Shown: positions 1 to 8,190, counted from the first letter of the stretch. The stretch: DNA of 64,000 nucleotides from Polyangium mundeleinium (GCF_028369105.1 NZ_JAQNDO010000001.1:11998501-12062500), one strand, 5' to 3'. Numbers and translations: made by a program. The notes: generated by a model from the letters alone, not told the origin.

Positions 1-2
1 GG

Positions 3-1268
3 TGGCACGAGCAGCAGAACGGCGTGCTCGACATGGGGATCGACGGCTGGAAGATCGATTTCGGCGACAGCTACGTCCGGCTCGATACGGTCACGACGGC
101 CGCGGGGCCCGTCCCGCACCAGGAATACTCGGAGGCCTATTACCAGGACTTCCTGGCCTATGGCGTGGCGCGGCGCGGGCCCGAGTTCGTCACGATGGTC
201 CGGGCCTGGGACGAGTCGTACGATTTCAAGGGCCGCTTCTTCGCCCGCAAGGAGCACGCGCCCGTCGCGTGGATGGGCGACAACCGCCGCGATTGGGTGG
301 GCCTCGAGGACTCGCTCGATCACATGTTCCGCTCGGCGGCCGCGGGGTACGTGGTGCTCGGCTCCGACATCGGCGGGTATCTCGATCGGGACGACAAGGA
401 CCTGCTCGGCGAGCAGATCCCGCTCGACCCCGTGAATTTCGCGCGCTGGACCGCGATCGGCGCGCTCTCGCCGTTCATGCAGCTCCACGGCCGCGCGAAC
501 ATCACGCCCTGGACCGTGCCGCAGAATGGGACCGAGATCGCCGACATCTATCGATTCTGGTCGAAGCTCCACCACGAGCTCGTCCCCTTCTGGTACAGCC
601 TCTCCGAGGAAGCGTATGCCGGGGCCGCGGTCCCCGTGCGGCCCGAGGGCGCGGAGGCGAGCTGGCCCAAGGATTATCGGTATGCGATCGGCGACGCCCT
701 CTTCGTCGCGCCGCTGCTCGATGGCACGGGGAAGCGGGACGTCACGCTCCCGGCAGGAGCGCGTTATTATGATTTCTGGACGCCGTCGGCGGCGCCGATC
801 GAGGGCGGGACGACGGTCGCCGCCGATTTCTCGGCCGATCTGCAGAAGGTGCCGCTGTATTTCCGGTCCGGCGCGATCGTGCCGATGCACGTCGCGGACG
901 AGGTCACGGGGCTCGGCAATGCGGCGTCCGCGGGCAAACTGACGGTGCTCGTGTTCCCGGACGCGACGTCGTCGAGCTTTTCCCTGCACGACACGGATGA
1001 CGTGGTCACCGTCGTGAAGGCGTCCGCGACCGCGAATGCGGCGTCCGTGTCGATCTCGCGCACGCTCGTGGAGACGCTCCTCCGCGTCCGCGTGGAGGAG
1101 GAGCCGGGCAGCGTCACGATCTCCGGCAGCGCGACGACGAAACACGCCACGCGGGCCGCGCTGGATGCGGCCCCCTCGGGCTTTTATTACGAAGCGGAGA
1201 CGCGCTCGGCGTGGGTCAAGGTCCCGGCGGGCGCCGGGGAGAGCGCGATCGAGCTCCAGAAACCCTGA
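3..1268 (+). CDS. Glycoside hydrolase family 31 protein (C-terminal part, 5' end outside window)
   Basis: The frame is already open at base 3 and gives 421 residues, so the N-terminal domain and start of the (beta/alpha)8 barrel are missing. GH31 enzymes (alpha-glucosidases, alpha-xylosidases, sulfoquinovosidases) use two Asp residues. Both have clear counterparts: the nucleophile D19 in GWKIDFGD and the acid/base D93 in AWMGDN. The conserved LGSDIGGY segment follows at about residues 118-125. PFMQLHGR near residue 155 and the beta-sandwich tail complete the fold. The KxDFGD form resembles the alpha-xylosidase/sulfoquinovosidase branch more than the WxDMNE form of classical alpha-glucosidases, but substrate cannot be assigned from this fragment. 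The gene converges on the VOC gene, with 3 bp between stop codons. Confidence 0.9.
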   Translation, partial: WHEQQNGVLDMGIDGWKIDFGDSYVRLDTVTTAAGPVPHQEYSEAYYQDFLAYGVARRGPEFVTMVRAWDESYDFKGRFFARKEHAPVAWMGDNRRDWVGLEDSLDHMFRSAAAGYVVLGSDIGGYLDRDDKDLLGEQIPLDPVNFARWTAIGALSPFMQLHGRANITPWTVPQNGTEIADIYRFWSKLHHELVPFWYSLSEEAYAGAAVPVRPEGAEASWPKDYRYAIGDALFVAPLLDGTGKRDVTLPAGARYYDFWTPSAAPIEGGTTVAADFSADLQKVPLYFRSGAIVPMHVADEVTGLGNAASAGKLTVLVFPDATSSSFSLHDTDDVVTVVKASATANAASVSISRTLVETLLRVRVEEEPGSVTISGSATTKHATRAALDAAPSGFYYEAETRSAWVKVPAGAGESAIELQKP

Positions 1269-1271
1269 CGA

Positions 1272-1733
1272 TCAGCTCGTCTTCGGATCGCGGAGCCGCT
1301 GGTAAAACCACCAGTGGTGGCCGCCGATGTCGACACACTCGTATCCGCGATCCGACCAGTATTCCTCGCCGTAATCGACGGTCGCGGGCTCCTTGACGAT
1401 CCGCGCGCCCGCGTCCCGGGCCCGCGCGCAGTGCGCCTCCACGTCGTCGACGTACACCAGGATGTTCTGCGTGTTCGCGCCGCCGATCTGGCTCGGGGCC
1501 CTCATGTACGGGAACTTCTCCGGTTTGGGATGACCCACCATGATGAGCCCCTCGCCGTACCCGAGCTCCGAGTGCTCGACCGACCCGTTTTCCCCCTCGA
1601 CGAGCAGCCGCACCTGGAATCCGAAGGCGCGGCAGAGCCAGTCGATCGCGGCCCTCGAATCCTCGTAGTAGAGCGAGCACGAAATGCGGGGCCAGTTCGG
1701 CGGGGCCGGCTTCGACGGTTCTTGCGTGGTCAT
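1272..1733 (-). CDS. VOC (glyoxalase/bleomycin-resistance fold) family protein
   Basis: This 153-aa protein has the layout of PhnB/VOC-type small proteins. A first beta-alpha-beta-beta half runs from about residue 16 (ISCSLYYEDSRAAIDWL, then FGF and GYGEGLIMVGHP). A second half follows near residue 90 (ILVYVDDVEAHCARARDAG, ending GYECVDIGGHHWWFYQ). The opening segment with paired acidic and aromatic residues and the closing WWFYQ are usual for the family. Many VOC members bind a metal and act in detoxification or resistance, but sequence alone does not give a substrate here. The start is supported by a strong GGAGGAGGG Shine-Dalgarno six bases upstream of ATG. It appears monocistronic. Confidence 0.8.
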   Translation of the reverse strand: MTTQEPSKPAPPNWPRISCSLYYEDSRAAIDWLCRAFGFQVRLLVEGENGSVEHSELGYGEGLIMVGHPKPEKFPYMRAPSQIGGANTQNILVYVDDVEAHCARARDAGARIVKEPATVDYGEEYWSDRGYECVDIGGHHWWFYQRLRDPKTS

Positions 1734-1882
1734 GTGGTTCCCTCCTCCTTCGGAGCGCGCGAGAGTTTTCCCAAGGCCCGGACATGCGTCAAGGCCTTCG
1801 GCTCGCAGAGGAGGTTTTTCCGGGAAATGGGCGGGACAGCGGGGAGCACGCGGGCACGCCGCGCGCTCCCCTCACCCTCGGA

Positions 1883-3271
1883 TCACTCGAGCGTGATCTC
1901 GAGGTTGTACAGCGCGCCGGAGTAGCCGTACGTCGAGTTCGTGACCTTGATGTAGTACTTCCCGGGCGCCGGGATCGGGTCGCTCGTGAAGTCCTCGTGG
2001 TAGTTCGAGTCCTCGCTCACGCCGAGCGACGTGGTGCAGTCCGAGCCCACGACCTCGACGACCGTGTCCGTCTGCGCCTCGCCCGCCGACGTGACGACGT
2101 GGATGACCTTGCCCACGTCCGCCTCCACGGCGTCGATGACGAGCCAGTCCTGGTCGTCCTTGTCCGCCATCTTGAACGCGTCGAGCGACGCCGGCAGCGA
2201 CGCGACCGCCTGCGCCTCGCCGCAGGTGTTGTTCGGCTCGACCTCCGCCGGGACGATCTCCGTGATCGACAGGTCGAAGCCGTAGCCCGACGTGCCCGTG
2301 TTGTCCCAGTAGATGAAGTAGATCGGGTCCGCGCCGACCTCGACCGTGGGCGCCTCTTCGAACGTGATGAGGTCGGTGAACTTGCCGCTCGCCGGCAGCA
2401 CCGCGAAGCCGGGCGACGCGTCGGGCGAGTCGGCCAGCGCCTCGACGGCGATGATCTTCCCCGGGCCCGTGGGCGTGTACTGGTAGAGCACCGTGGCGAA
2501 CGGCTGATCGATCGTGCCGTTGAGGTTCATGCCCGGCGTGAGCGCGGTCGGCTGGCGCGCCGCGATCTGCAAGCTCCCCGGCGCGGGCGAGAGGATCTCC
2601 TCGCCGGGCAGGCCGCTGGCGATCGTGACGTCCGCCGGTCCGGCGGCCGCGGTCACGTCGGTGAAGACCGTGAGCTCGGCGGCGTAGAGCTGCGCGTCCG
2701 CGACGTCGCCGAAGACGCCGCCCGCGCTGGAGACCGCGAGGTTCGTGTAGACGAGCGGCTCGAAGAACCCGTCGCCGGTGGTCGTCAGGTCGAACGGCGT
2801 CGAGAGGTCCCGCTGCTTGGCGCTCGCGATGAGGATCGAGCCCTGCGCCTGCGTGCCGAGGAACGACACTTCGAGCGGCGCGTCGAGGGAGAACGCGCCC
2901 GCGTAGGTGACCTTCGACTCGCCCTCGCTGACGTTCACGTCACGCGGGCCGATCGCGGCCGAGGCGTCGATCTCGATCGTCGCGACGATCGCCGTGGGGC
3001 TCGCGATCTTCTTGTCGACGACCGTGACGCCCGGCCCGAAGTCGAGCGACGCGGCGTCGGTCCAGGTCGTGTTGAAGCCGCTGATCGTGATGTCCGCGCG
3101 GCGCGAGATGAAGACCTTGCCCGGCGTGACGGCGCTGATGCTCGGGTCCGCGCTCGGCCCCTCTTCACCGGGCTGTCCCGCGGGCCCCTGCGGACCGGCA
3201 TCCCCGGAGCAACCGAGCGCAAACAGCGTGACGAGAGACAACGACAGAAGACCCACTCGGCTCATTCGCAT
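1883..3271 (-). CDS. Secreted lipoprotein with collagen-like segment, IPT/TIG-like region and PPC domains
   Basis: The start at 3271 (protein begins MRMSRVGLL) follows a GAGGAG ribosome site; a longer frame upstream lacks one. The 462-aa product has a lipoprotein signal with lipobox LFALGC, so it should be lipidated and exported. Directly after the Cys comes a short Gly-X-Y collagen-like run (GPQGPAGQPGEEGP). Residues ~30-110 (ISAVTPGKVFISRRADITISG) look like an IPT/TIG immunoglobulin-like domain. The C-terminal half has two blocks resembling bacterial pre-peptidase C-terminal (PPC) domains: GTIDQPFATVLYQYTPTGPG and VEPNNTCGEAQAV with DDQDWLVIDA. No catalytic domain is visible. A role as a surface binding or structural protein is inferred from domain type only. 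Confidence 0.7.
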   Translation of the reverse strand: MRMSRVGLLSLSLVTLFALGCSGDAGPQGPAGQPGEEGPSADPSISAVTPGKVFISRRADITISGFNTTWTDAASLDFGPGVTVVDKKIASPTAIVATIEIDASAAIGPRDVNVSEGESKVTYAGAFSLDAPLEVSFLGTQAQGSILIASAKQRDLSTPFDLTTTGDGFFEPLVYTNLAVSSAGGVFGDVADAQLYAAELTVFTDVTAAAGPADVTIASGLPGEEILSPAPGSLQIAARQPTALTPGMNLNGTIDQPFATVLYQYTPTGPGKIIAVEALADSPDASPGFAVLPASGKFTDLITFEEAPTVEVGADPIYFIYWDNTGTSGYGFDLSITEIVPAEVEPNNTCGEAQAVASLPASLDAFKMADKDDQDWLVIDAVEADVGKVIHVVTSAGEAQTDTVVEVVGSDCTTSLGVSEDSNYHEDFTSDPIPAPGKYYIKVTNSTYGYSGALYNLEITLE

Positions 3272-3488
3272 GGGAAAAAGCTCCTCGTAAGGGGATTTGG
3301 CGGCGTCGCTCGGCACGTCCGAGCGAGAGCCACCAAGGGTTGAGAGTACGTAACGAAGTCACGGCGACGGGGGGCCGGCGCCGAGCGGTCATGTTCAGCG
3401 CAAAGCGGGGCGCTTTCAACCGCTGTGCAAGATTTCTCCGGTTGACGGGGAGCCCCCGCGGGGGGACGGAATTTCGTCACACGCAGGA

Positions 3489-4184
3489 CTACGCGGTCGC
3501 GGCGTATCCGCGCCGACGCACGACGCTGAGCAGAATACGGCCGATCTCCACGATCTGCTCGAAGCGGCGGGGAGGCCATTCCACGTGCGGGAAGGGCTCC
3601 TTGCCCCAGAACGGGGACGGACGCGGCGGCGAGGCGTCCCCGGGCGCGGCGGAAGCTTCGGCCGTGCCGGCGCCGAGGCGCGGCGCGAGGTGATTCGTGA
3701 GGGCCTCGCCGATGACGTTGCTGAGGTCCCGATCGTGCTGAATGCAATGGATCGTAAGGCGCTCGGCGAGCTCCGGCGTCAGGTAAATCGTGACGGGGCG
3801 GAGCGGCACGCCGCCCACGACCGTCGGCTCGGGCAGCGGCGAAGGCGCAGCAGGCGCGGGCGCGGCGACGGGCTCGGCAGGCGCGGCCGCGGCCGCGGCA
3901 GGCGCTTCGGCGCGGGCCTCGACGGCGACGACGGCGCTCTCCGGGACGGGCGTGACGCTCTCCGGGACGGGCGTGGCGTCGGCCTCGGTCCCCGCTTGGG
4001 GGCTCCGCTCGGACGAGCCGAGCTGCGCCCCCAAACCCCCACGCTCCGCTTTCGCCGGGGCGCGGCGCGCGCGCTTCGGGGCCGCGGCTGCGGCGGCGGG
4101 CGGCTCGTCTCCGCTGACGAATGCGTCGATCGATTCAGGCGACGGCGGCTTGCGGAGCGAAACCGCGACTTGCTTCTTGGCCAT
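3489..4184 (-). CDS. Ribbon-helix-helix-like partner of ParA (putative centromere/DNA-binding protein)
   Basis: This 231-aa protein is encoded immediately after the parA-like gene and overlaps its end by 50 bp, so the two are probably translationally linked. The N-terminus is basic (MAKKQVAVSLRKPP). Residues ~28-125 are an Ala/Pro-rich flexible linker. Residues 129-170 (PVTIYLTPELAERLTIHC and DLSNVIGEALTNHLAP) have the beta-strand plus two-helix pattern of ribbon-helix-helix DNA-binding domains such as ParG/MetJ-Arc types. The tail (residues ~200-228) is another short basic amphipathic region. Its Shine-Dalgarno is GAGG, eight bases before ATG. In plasmid partition loci of the ParF/ParG class the second gene is such an RHH protein. 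That role is inferred here mainly from synteny, and the linker is unusually long. Confidence 0.6.
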   Translation of the reverse strand: MAKKQVAVSLRKPPSPESIDAFVSGDEPPAAAAAAPKRARRAPAKAERGGLGAQLGSSERSPQAGTEADATPVPESVTPVPESAVVAVEARAEAPAAAAAAPAEPVAAPAPAAPSPLPEPTVVGGVPLRPVTIYLTPELAERLTIHCIQHDRDLSNVIGEALTNHLAPRLGAGTAEASAAPGDASPPRPSPFWGKEPFPHVEWPPRRFEQIVEIGRILLSVVRRRGYAATA

Positions 4185-4818
4185 GGTGAAACCTCGTGAG
4201 CTCGTCGAGCAATTGGTGAATCTCTTTCGCGGAGGCGTCGCGCGGGGCGTACGTGGTCACGCCCTTCCCCACGGCGATCGCCTCCTGGTACGCCACACGA
4301 AACCCGAGCTCGGTGCCGAGGACCGGCAGGCCCGAGGTCTCGAGCGCGGTGCGCGCGCTCTTGGCGAGCGCCGTGCGGCCTTGCTTGCGCGTGATGAGCA
4401 CGCAGCCGGCGAGTTTGTCCCGCAGCGCGCGCGCCTCCTGGAACACCTCGATCGCGGCCGTGAGCGCCCAGGCGTCGGCCGCGGTCGGGCCGCAGGGGAA
4501 GACGGCGACGTCCGCGACCATGAGCGCCGATCGGGTGATCTCTCCGTGGCGCGGCGGGCAGTCGATGATCGTGAGGTCGTACGCGAGCGAGACGCTGTCG
4601 AGCTGCCCGGGGCGATGCATCTGCGCGCCCATGGCCACGATCGTCGGCGCCTTGTGCCCCGCCTCGTTCGCGACCTCGCCCCACGTGCGCACCGTGCCCT
4701 GTGGATCGGCGTCCACGAGGAGCACGCGCTGCCCCTGCGCGAGCGCCGCCACGGCGAGGCTCACGGCTGTCGTGCTCTTGCCGATCCCACCCTTCTGTCC
4801 GGTGAGCGCGATGATCAT
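4135..4818 (-). CDS. ParA/MinD-family P-loop ATPase (partition-type)
   Basis: This 227-aa protein opens with the deviant Walker A motif KGGIGKST (residues 9-16), including the signature Lys of ParA/MinD/Soj proteins. LLVDADPQGT (residues 33-42) and DLTIIDCPPRHGEIT provide the switch and Walker B regions. The length equals that of short ParA proteins without an N-terminal HTH (ParF/Soj-like), which position DNA or protein cargo by ATP-driven dynamics. The Shine-Dalgarno is a G-rich AGGGGGG before ATG. It lies first in a two-gene unit with the RHH-like protein. No chromosomal parB (HTH-type) or parS-like palindrome was recognised nearby. This may be an orphan or mobile-element-derived partition cassette rather than the main chromosomal par locus. 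Confidence 0.85.
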   Translation of the reverse strand: MIIALTGQKGGIGKSTTAVSLAVAALAQGQRVLLVDADPQGTVRTWGEVANEAGHKAPTIVAMGAQMHRPGQLDSVSLAYDLTIIDCPPRHGEITRSALMVADVAVFPCGPTAADAWALTAAIEVFQEARALRDKLAGCVLITRKQGRTALAKSARTALETSGLPVLGTELGFRVAYQEAIAVGKGVTTYAPRDASAKEIHQLLDELTRFHHGQEASRGFAPQAAVA

Positions 4819-5260
4819 GAAGCCCCCCTACCGGAAGCGACGCCGCCGGGCCCAATTTTTTGTGACGCACCTCGGACGCGTCGCGCCATGCCGAACGGCG
4901 GACGCGCCGGAAGCCCTGGAACGACGCGGCGACGAGGCGCGCGTCGCTTCGCGCGGAGGTGAACGACGCCCACCACCGCGGTGATCGGCACGGCGTGGCG
5001 GACACGGGAGGGCACAGAACAGGGCGAGCGACAAGGAGAATTCGGGGCCACAGCCTGGACGTCCAGCAACGTCCGTGGTGTGCGCGATACACGCCACGAT
5101 TGCGCCGCCCGCGTTTTCCTCGATTTGCACCGAACACCGACCGCTGCGTGCATACGGGCGTCGATATGTGGGGACCGAGGGACGCCGACGAACCGAATTG
5201 TCGGTGGAACGAGGACAAACATCCCTTGACCCCCGGAAAAACCCCCGGTAAGGCCTACGG
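4819..5260. other. Intergenic region between divergent genes (442 bp)
   Basis: This stretch separates the parA-like unit (leftward) from the secreted-protein pair (rightward), so it should contain both promoters. Coding potential is poor and no RNA gene was recognised. On the right side TTGACC at 5226-5231, a 17-base gap and TAAGGC at 5249-5254 form a weak sigma70-like candidate just before the ATG at 5261. AAGG at 5250-5253 is the only ribosome-site-like sequence. No repeated iterons or clear centromere-like arrays were seen beside parA. Confidence 0.4.
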
Positions 5261-5953
5261 ATGCGGGTTTGTCGACGTCTGGCCTTGGGCGTAGGAGGAG
5301 CCGTATTTCTCGGGGCCCTGGCTTCCTCCGCCGCGAACGCAACCCCCGGCGCGCCCACCAGACCGCCCACGCCACCGGACCCATCCTCATCCTCATCCTC
5401 ATCCTCCCCGCGCGGCCTCAAGTCGTTCTCCGTCGCCGCTGGCCCGCTCGCCCAGATCGGCGGGCCCGTCCCCAGCCTCTATCACGCGGGGGGCATGGTG
5501 AACCTGAGCATCCGGAGCCCGATGTGGCTGTGGGACCTCGGCACGACGTTCGCCCTGGCCGTGGTCCCCGAGGAGCGCTTCCTCGCGCCGATGCGCGGAT
5601 ACGACGTCTCCCTCTTCGCGCACGTCGGCGTCCGCCCCTGGGCGTTTTTCGGGGTCTTTGCCGGCGCTCGGCTCGGCGACTGGTACGGCTGGAACAAGAC
5701 CCCAAGTGGCCCCCTGGAGTCCAAGGGGTCGAGCGGGGCGGCGCTCCTCGGCGCCGAGTTTTCCTGGCGGTTTGCGCAAAGGCTCTCCTTTCGGGTTCTC
5801 GCCGAAGGTGGGTACACCTTCGCCAAACCCACGCTCCGCGTGGACGCGAGGTTCGACCAGAGATGGGGCCCGCCGTTTCCTGTGTTCGGCGTCCTCTCGA
5901 TGCAGATCATTTACGACATCATGCAATACGAAACGAAGGAACCGTTGGAATGA
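5261..5953 (+). CDS. Secreted or outer-membrane-associated hypothetical protein with poly-Ser linker
   Basis: This 230-aa protein has an N-terminal signal peptide (MRVCRRLALGVGGAVFLGALASSAANA). A Pro/Ser linker containing eight consecutive Ser follows (about residues 41-50). The remainder alternates amphipathic strands rich in Gly, aromatic and charged residues (for example WLWDLGTTFALAVVP, AFFGVFAGARLGDWYGW, LSFRVLAEGGYTF). That pattern resembles a small outer-membrane beta-barrel. Its stop overlaps the start of the next gene in an ATGA, so the two are probably co-translated. No family was recognised, and the barrel idea is inference from strand pattern only. Confidence 0.65.
   Translation: MRVCRRLALGVGGAVFLGALASSAANATPGAPTRPPTPPDPSSSSSSSSPRGLKSFSVAAGPLAQIGGPVPSLYHAGGMVNLSIRSPMWLWDLGTTFALAVVPEERFLAPMRGYDVSLFAHVGVRPWAFFGVFAGARLGDWYGWNKTPSGPLESKGSSGAALLGAEFSWRFAQRLSFRVLAEGGYTFAKPTLRVDARFDQRWGPPFPVFGVLSMQIIYDIMQYETKEPLE
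5382..5406 (+). repeat. Hexanucleotide microsatellite (CATCCT)x4 encoding poly-Ser
   Basis: Four perfect tandem CATCCT units plus one base lie inside the coding region of the preceding secreted protein and encode alternating TCC/TCA serines. Because the unit is six bases, copy-number change would lengthen or shorten the Ser linker without changing frame. Confidence 0.85.
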
Positions 5954-7047
5954 AGCAATTACGCTTTGCGCTCGTTTTGCTCTCGATGTCGACGTTCGTC
6001 CTCGGCTGCGAGGTGGAAACCGAGGACGTGGTTTACTCCTGCGACAACCCGGACATCGGCCACTTCGATTCCAAGGGAAACCCCGACCCGTGCCATCTGG
6101 AGGAGAAAGGGAAGCCGCAGTCCATTTGCATGGGAGGCTGCGAGGAGATTTCCCTGGCGTTCGAGCGGACGATCGTCGCCTTGTGGGTGGGCCCCGAGGG
6201 CAAGGAGCCGGCGTGCCCGAAGCAGGCGCCCAAGGCGGTCTTTAATGGGTATGCCGGGCTCACGGCGCCCCCGATGTGCGCCCCGTGCCGATGCTCCGAG
6301 CCCTCGTGCGTCTTGCCTTCGGTGCGCGCGACGGCGGGGGACGCGTGCGGCGGGAGTGTCGTCGGCGCGGTCGAGCCGCCGCCGTCGTGGGAAGGCGGGT
6401 GCCTCGCGGGGCCGTCGCTCGGGCCTGGGACGTTCAGCTCGGTGCACATCGGCGCCGTGGGCACGGCGGGCTGCGAGGTCATTGAGGATCCCCTGCCGGT
6501 ACCGCAGTTTGCGAGTGCATGGCCGGCCCAGTGGGCGGTGGCCGCGCGGGCTTGTGCTGCGGAAGAAGAGGAGAGCCCGCCCGCGTGTGCAGGGGCCGCA
6601 TGCGTGCGTGGGATCGAGAAGCTTCCGGCCGGGTTTCAGCGCTGCCTTCGTTACCCCGAGGGGACGGAGGAGAGCGAGACGCAGGTGTGTCCGGCGGAGT
6701 TTCCGGAGCGGCATGTGTTTTATGCAGGCCTCTCGGATACACGCGAATGCACCGCGTGCTCGTGTGCACCGCCGGCCGACGGGATCTGCATTGCGTCGGT
6801 GAGCGCGTTCCAGGACGCGAGCTGCGGCGGTGCGCCCATGCCTATCTTTCAGAACGCGGCCGTTGGCCTGAACGCCTCCGCCTGTTACGACACGTCCATG
6901 CCGCTCTCCCTCGGCTCGATCTCCGCGGGGTGGTTGGCGGAGGAGCCGGGGTCGTGCGTGGTGGCGGGCGGCGAGGCGATTGGGGAGGCGGTGCCCAGGG
7001 ATCCAAGCGTCTTCTGCTGCGAGCCGCTCGTGGTTGCGGCGGAGTAG
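5950..7047 (+). CDS. Cys-rich lipoprotein, coupled to the upstream secreted protein
   Basis: The ATG at 5950 overlaps the previous TGA by four bases (ATGA). The 365-aa product begins with a short signal peptide ending in the lipobox FVLGC. The mature part contains many Cys residues in small clusters (CMGGC, CAPCRCSEPSC, CTACSC, FCC), suggesting a disulfide-stabilised extracytoplasmic protein. The spacing of the CxCxxxxC clusters resembles that in many myxobacterial lipoproteins of unknown role. No enzymatic motif is visible. Co-translation with the barrel-like protein upstream suggests the two act together at the cell envelope. Confidence 0.75.
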   Translation: MKQLRFALVLLSMSTFVLGCEVETEDVVYSCDNPDIGHFDSKGNPDPCHLEEKGKPQSICMGGCEEISLAFERTIVALWVGPEGKEPACPKQAPKAVFNGYAGLTAPPMCAPCRCSEPSCVLPSVRATAGDACGGSVVGAVEPPPSWEGGCLAGPSLGPGTFSSVHIGAVGTAGCEVIEDPLPVPQFASAWPAQWAVAARACAAEEEESPPACAGAACVRGIEKLPAGFQRCLRYPEGTEESETQVCPAEFPERHVFYAGLSDTRECTACSCAPPADGICIASVSAFQDASCGGAPMPIFQNAAVGLNASACYDTSMPLSLGSISAGWLAEEPGSCVVAGGEAIGEAVPRDPSVFCCEPLVVAAE

Positions 7048-7464
7048 ACCTCGGGGAGGAGGTCCAACGACCTCCGACCAGAGGTCCAACGACCTCCGAC
7101 CAGAGGTCCAACGACCTCCGACCAGAGGTCCAACGACCTCCAACCAGAGGTCGGCGACCTCCAACCAGAGGTCCAACAACCTCCGACCAGAGGTCGGCGA
7201 CCCCTTACTCGAGATCGGCGACCTCGTACGAGAGGTCCAAGGACCACGTTCTGAAGGTCGGCGACTTCCTTCTCAAGGTCGGCGACCTCCTACGCAAAGT
7301 CGGCGACCTCCTACGCAAAGTCGGCGACCTCCTACGCAAGGTCGACGACTTCCTACGCAAAGTCGGCGACCTCCTACGCAAAGTCGGCGACCTCCTACGC
7401 AAGGTCGGCGACCTCCTACGCAAGGTCGGCAACCTCCTTCTCAAGGTCGGCGACCTCGTCGAAG
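7047..7464. repeat. Degenerate tandem array, about 19 units of 21-22 bp with internal inverted repeats
   Basis: Anchor hexamers GAGGTC (later AAGGTC or AAAGTC) recur at 7059, 7081, 7103, 7125, 7147, 7168, 7190, 7211 and 7232. From 7254 they recur every 21 bp to 7443. The left part has a 22-bp unit alternating GAGGTC-CAAC-GACCTC-CGACCA. Each unit is therefore a hyphenated palindrome, spaced close to one helical turn. The right part has a 21-bp unit with the palindrome GGTCGGCGACC followed by TCCTACGCAA. There are no unique spacers between units, so it is not a CRISPR array. It begins in the stop codon of the lipoprotein gene and fills the whole 448-bp gap. It could form strong hairpins on either strand. 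Its function is unknown. Confidence 0.9.
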
Positions 7465-7495
7465 CGGAGTCGGTCCCTCCTCCGTAACAAGCCAC

Positions 7496-8053
7496 TCAAC
7501 CGCGGGCATTCACGCACTCGGATCGCCCGATGCGCTGCGAGTAGCTGCCTAGGCGTGGATCGGCGACCTCGCGGATCGCCCCGTCGGCGGCGACGAGATA
7601 GACGACGATGAGGCCGCGGCGGGCCATGCGGTCAGCCCCTTCGCGGCTTCCCATGCAACCGATGACGTTTCCCTCGGACGACGAGGCGACCAACGACCAG
7701 TCGACCTGCGTGTGCTCCGGGTTGGCACGGCGGAACTCCGCGAGCGCCAACGAGCCTGCGCGGCGCGCCGCGTCGAACTCCTCGACGGTGAGCCGCGGAA
7801 TCCTGCGGTGCCGAGCAAAGAACGAGAGCTTGAAGCCCGCCAGGGGAGCCGCCAGAGCGGCCAGCACCGCGGCGAGGACTCCGTTTGCCCCGAAGTGCTT
7901 CGCCGCGAAGAAGGTTCCGACGGCCGCGCCGCCGGCGATCAGCGCATCGACCCATGCGATCCACGCAGGGTTCGGTGGAACGTCGACGAAGACGCTGTCC
8001 GGATCATCGGCGAATTCACCAAGCTTGCCCCGCGACATCGGCTCAGACTGCAT
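7496..8053 (-). CDS. Hypothetical membrane protein with two hydrophobic segments
   Basis: The frame could begin at 8158, 8053 or 8038. The ATG at 8053 (MQSEPMSRGKLGEF) is preferred because the upstream extension is low-complexity Arg/Pro sequence, but no start has a strong ribosome site. The ~185-aa protein has two adjacent hydrophobic segments (AWIAWVDALIAGGAAVGTFF and GVLAAVLAALAAPLAGF). A cytoplasmic-type C-terminal part of about 95 residues follows (EEFDAARRAGSLALAEFRR to the end). No family was recognised. It converges on the repeat array, which begins about 30 bp beyond its stop codon. Confidence 0.55.
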   Translation of the reverse strand: MQSEPMSRGKLGEFADDPDSVFVDVPPNPAWIAWVDALIAGGAAVGTFFAAKHFGANGVLAAVLAALAAPLAGFKLSFFARHRRIPRLTVEEFDAARRAGSLALAEFRRANPEHTQVDWSLVASSSEGNVIGCMGSREGADRMARRGLIVVYLVAADGAIREVADPRLGSYSQRIGRSECVNARG

Positions 8054-8190
8054 AACGGCATGTCGCCCGTCCACCCCCCTCGGCCAGGACTTCGGGTCGT
8101 GGTCGCGACCCATCTCCGACGCGGGTCGTGGTCGCGATTTCTGCCAACGCGCACCCAATGGCCATCCGGCTGAACCGTCCCCGAGATCCC

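Noticed and set aside
3430-3475. Terminator at the CCCCCGCGGGGG palindrome downstream of the partition pair
   Set aside because: A short self-complementary palindrome with no loop and no T tract in the direction of the partition genes.
4819-5260. Centromere-like iterons beside the ParA-like gene
   Set aside because: No repeated short motif with regular spacing was found in this gap.
7047-7464. CRISPR array
   Set aside because: Repeats follow each other with no unique spacers, the unit is only 21-22 bp, and no cas genes are present.
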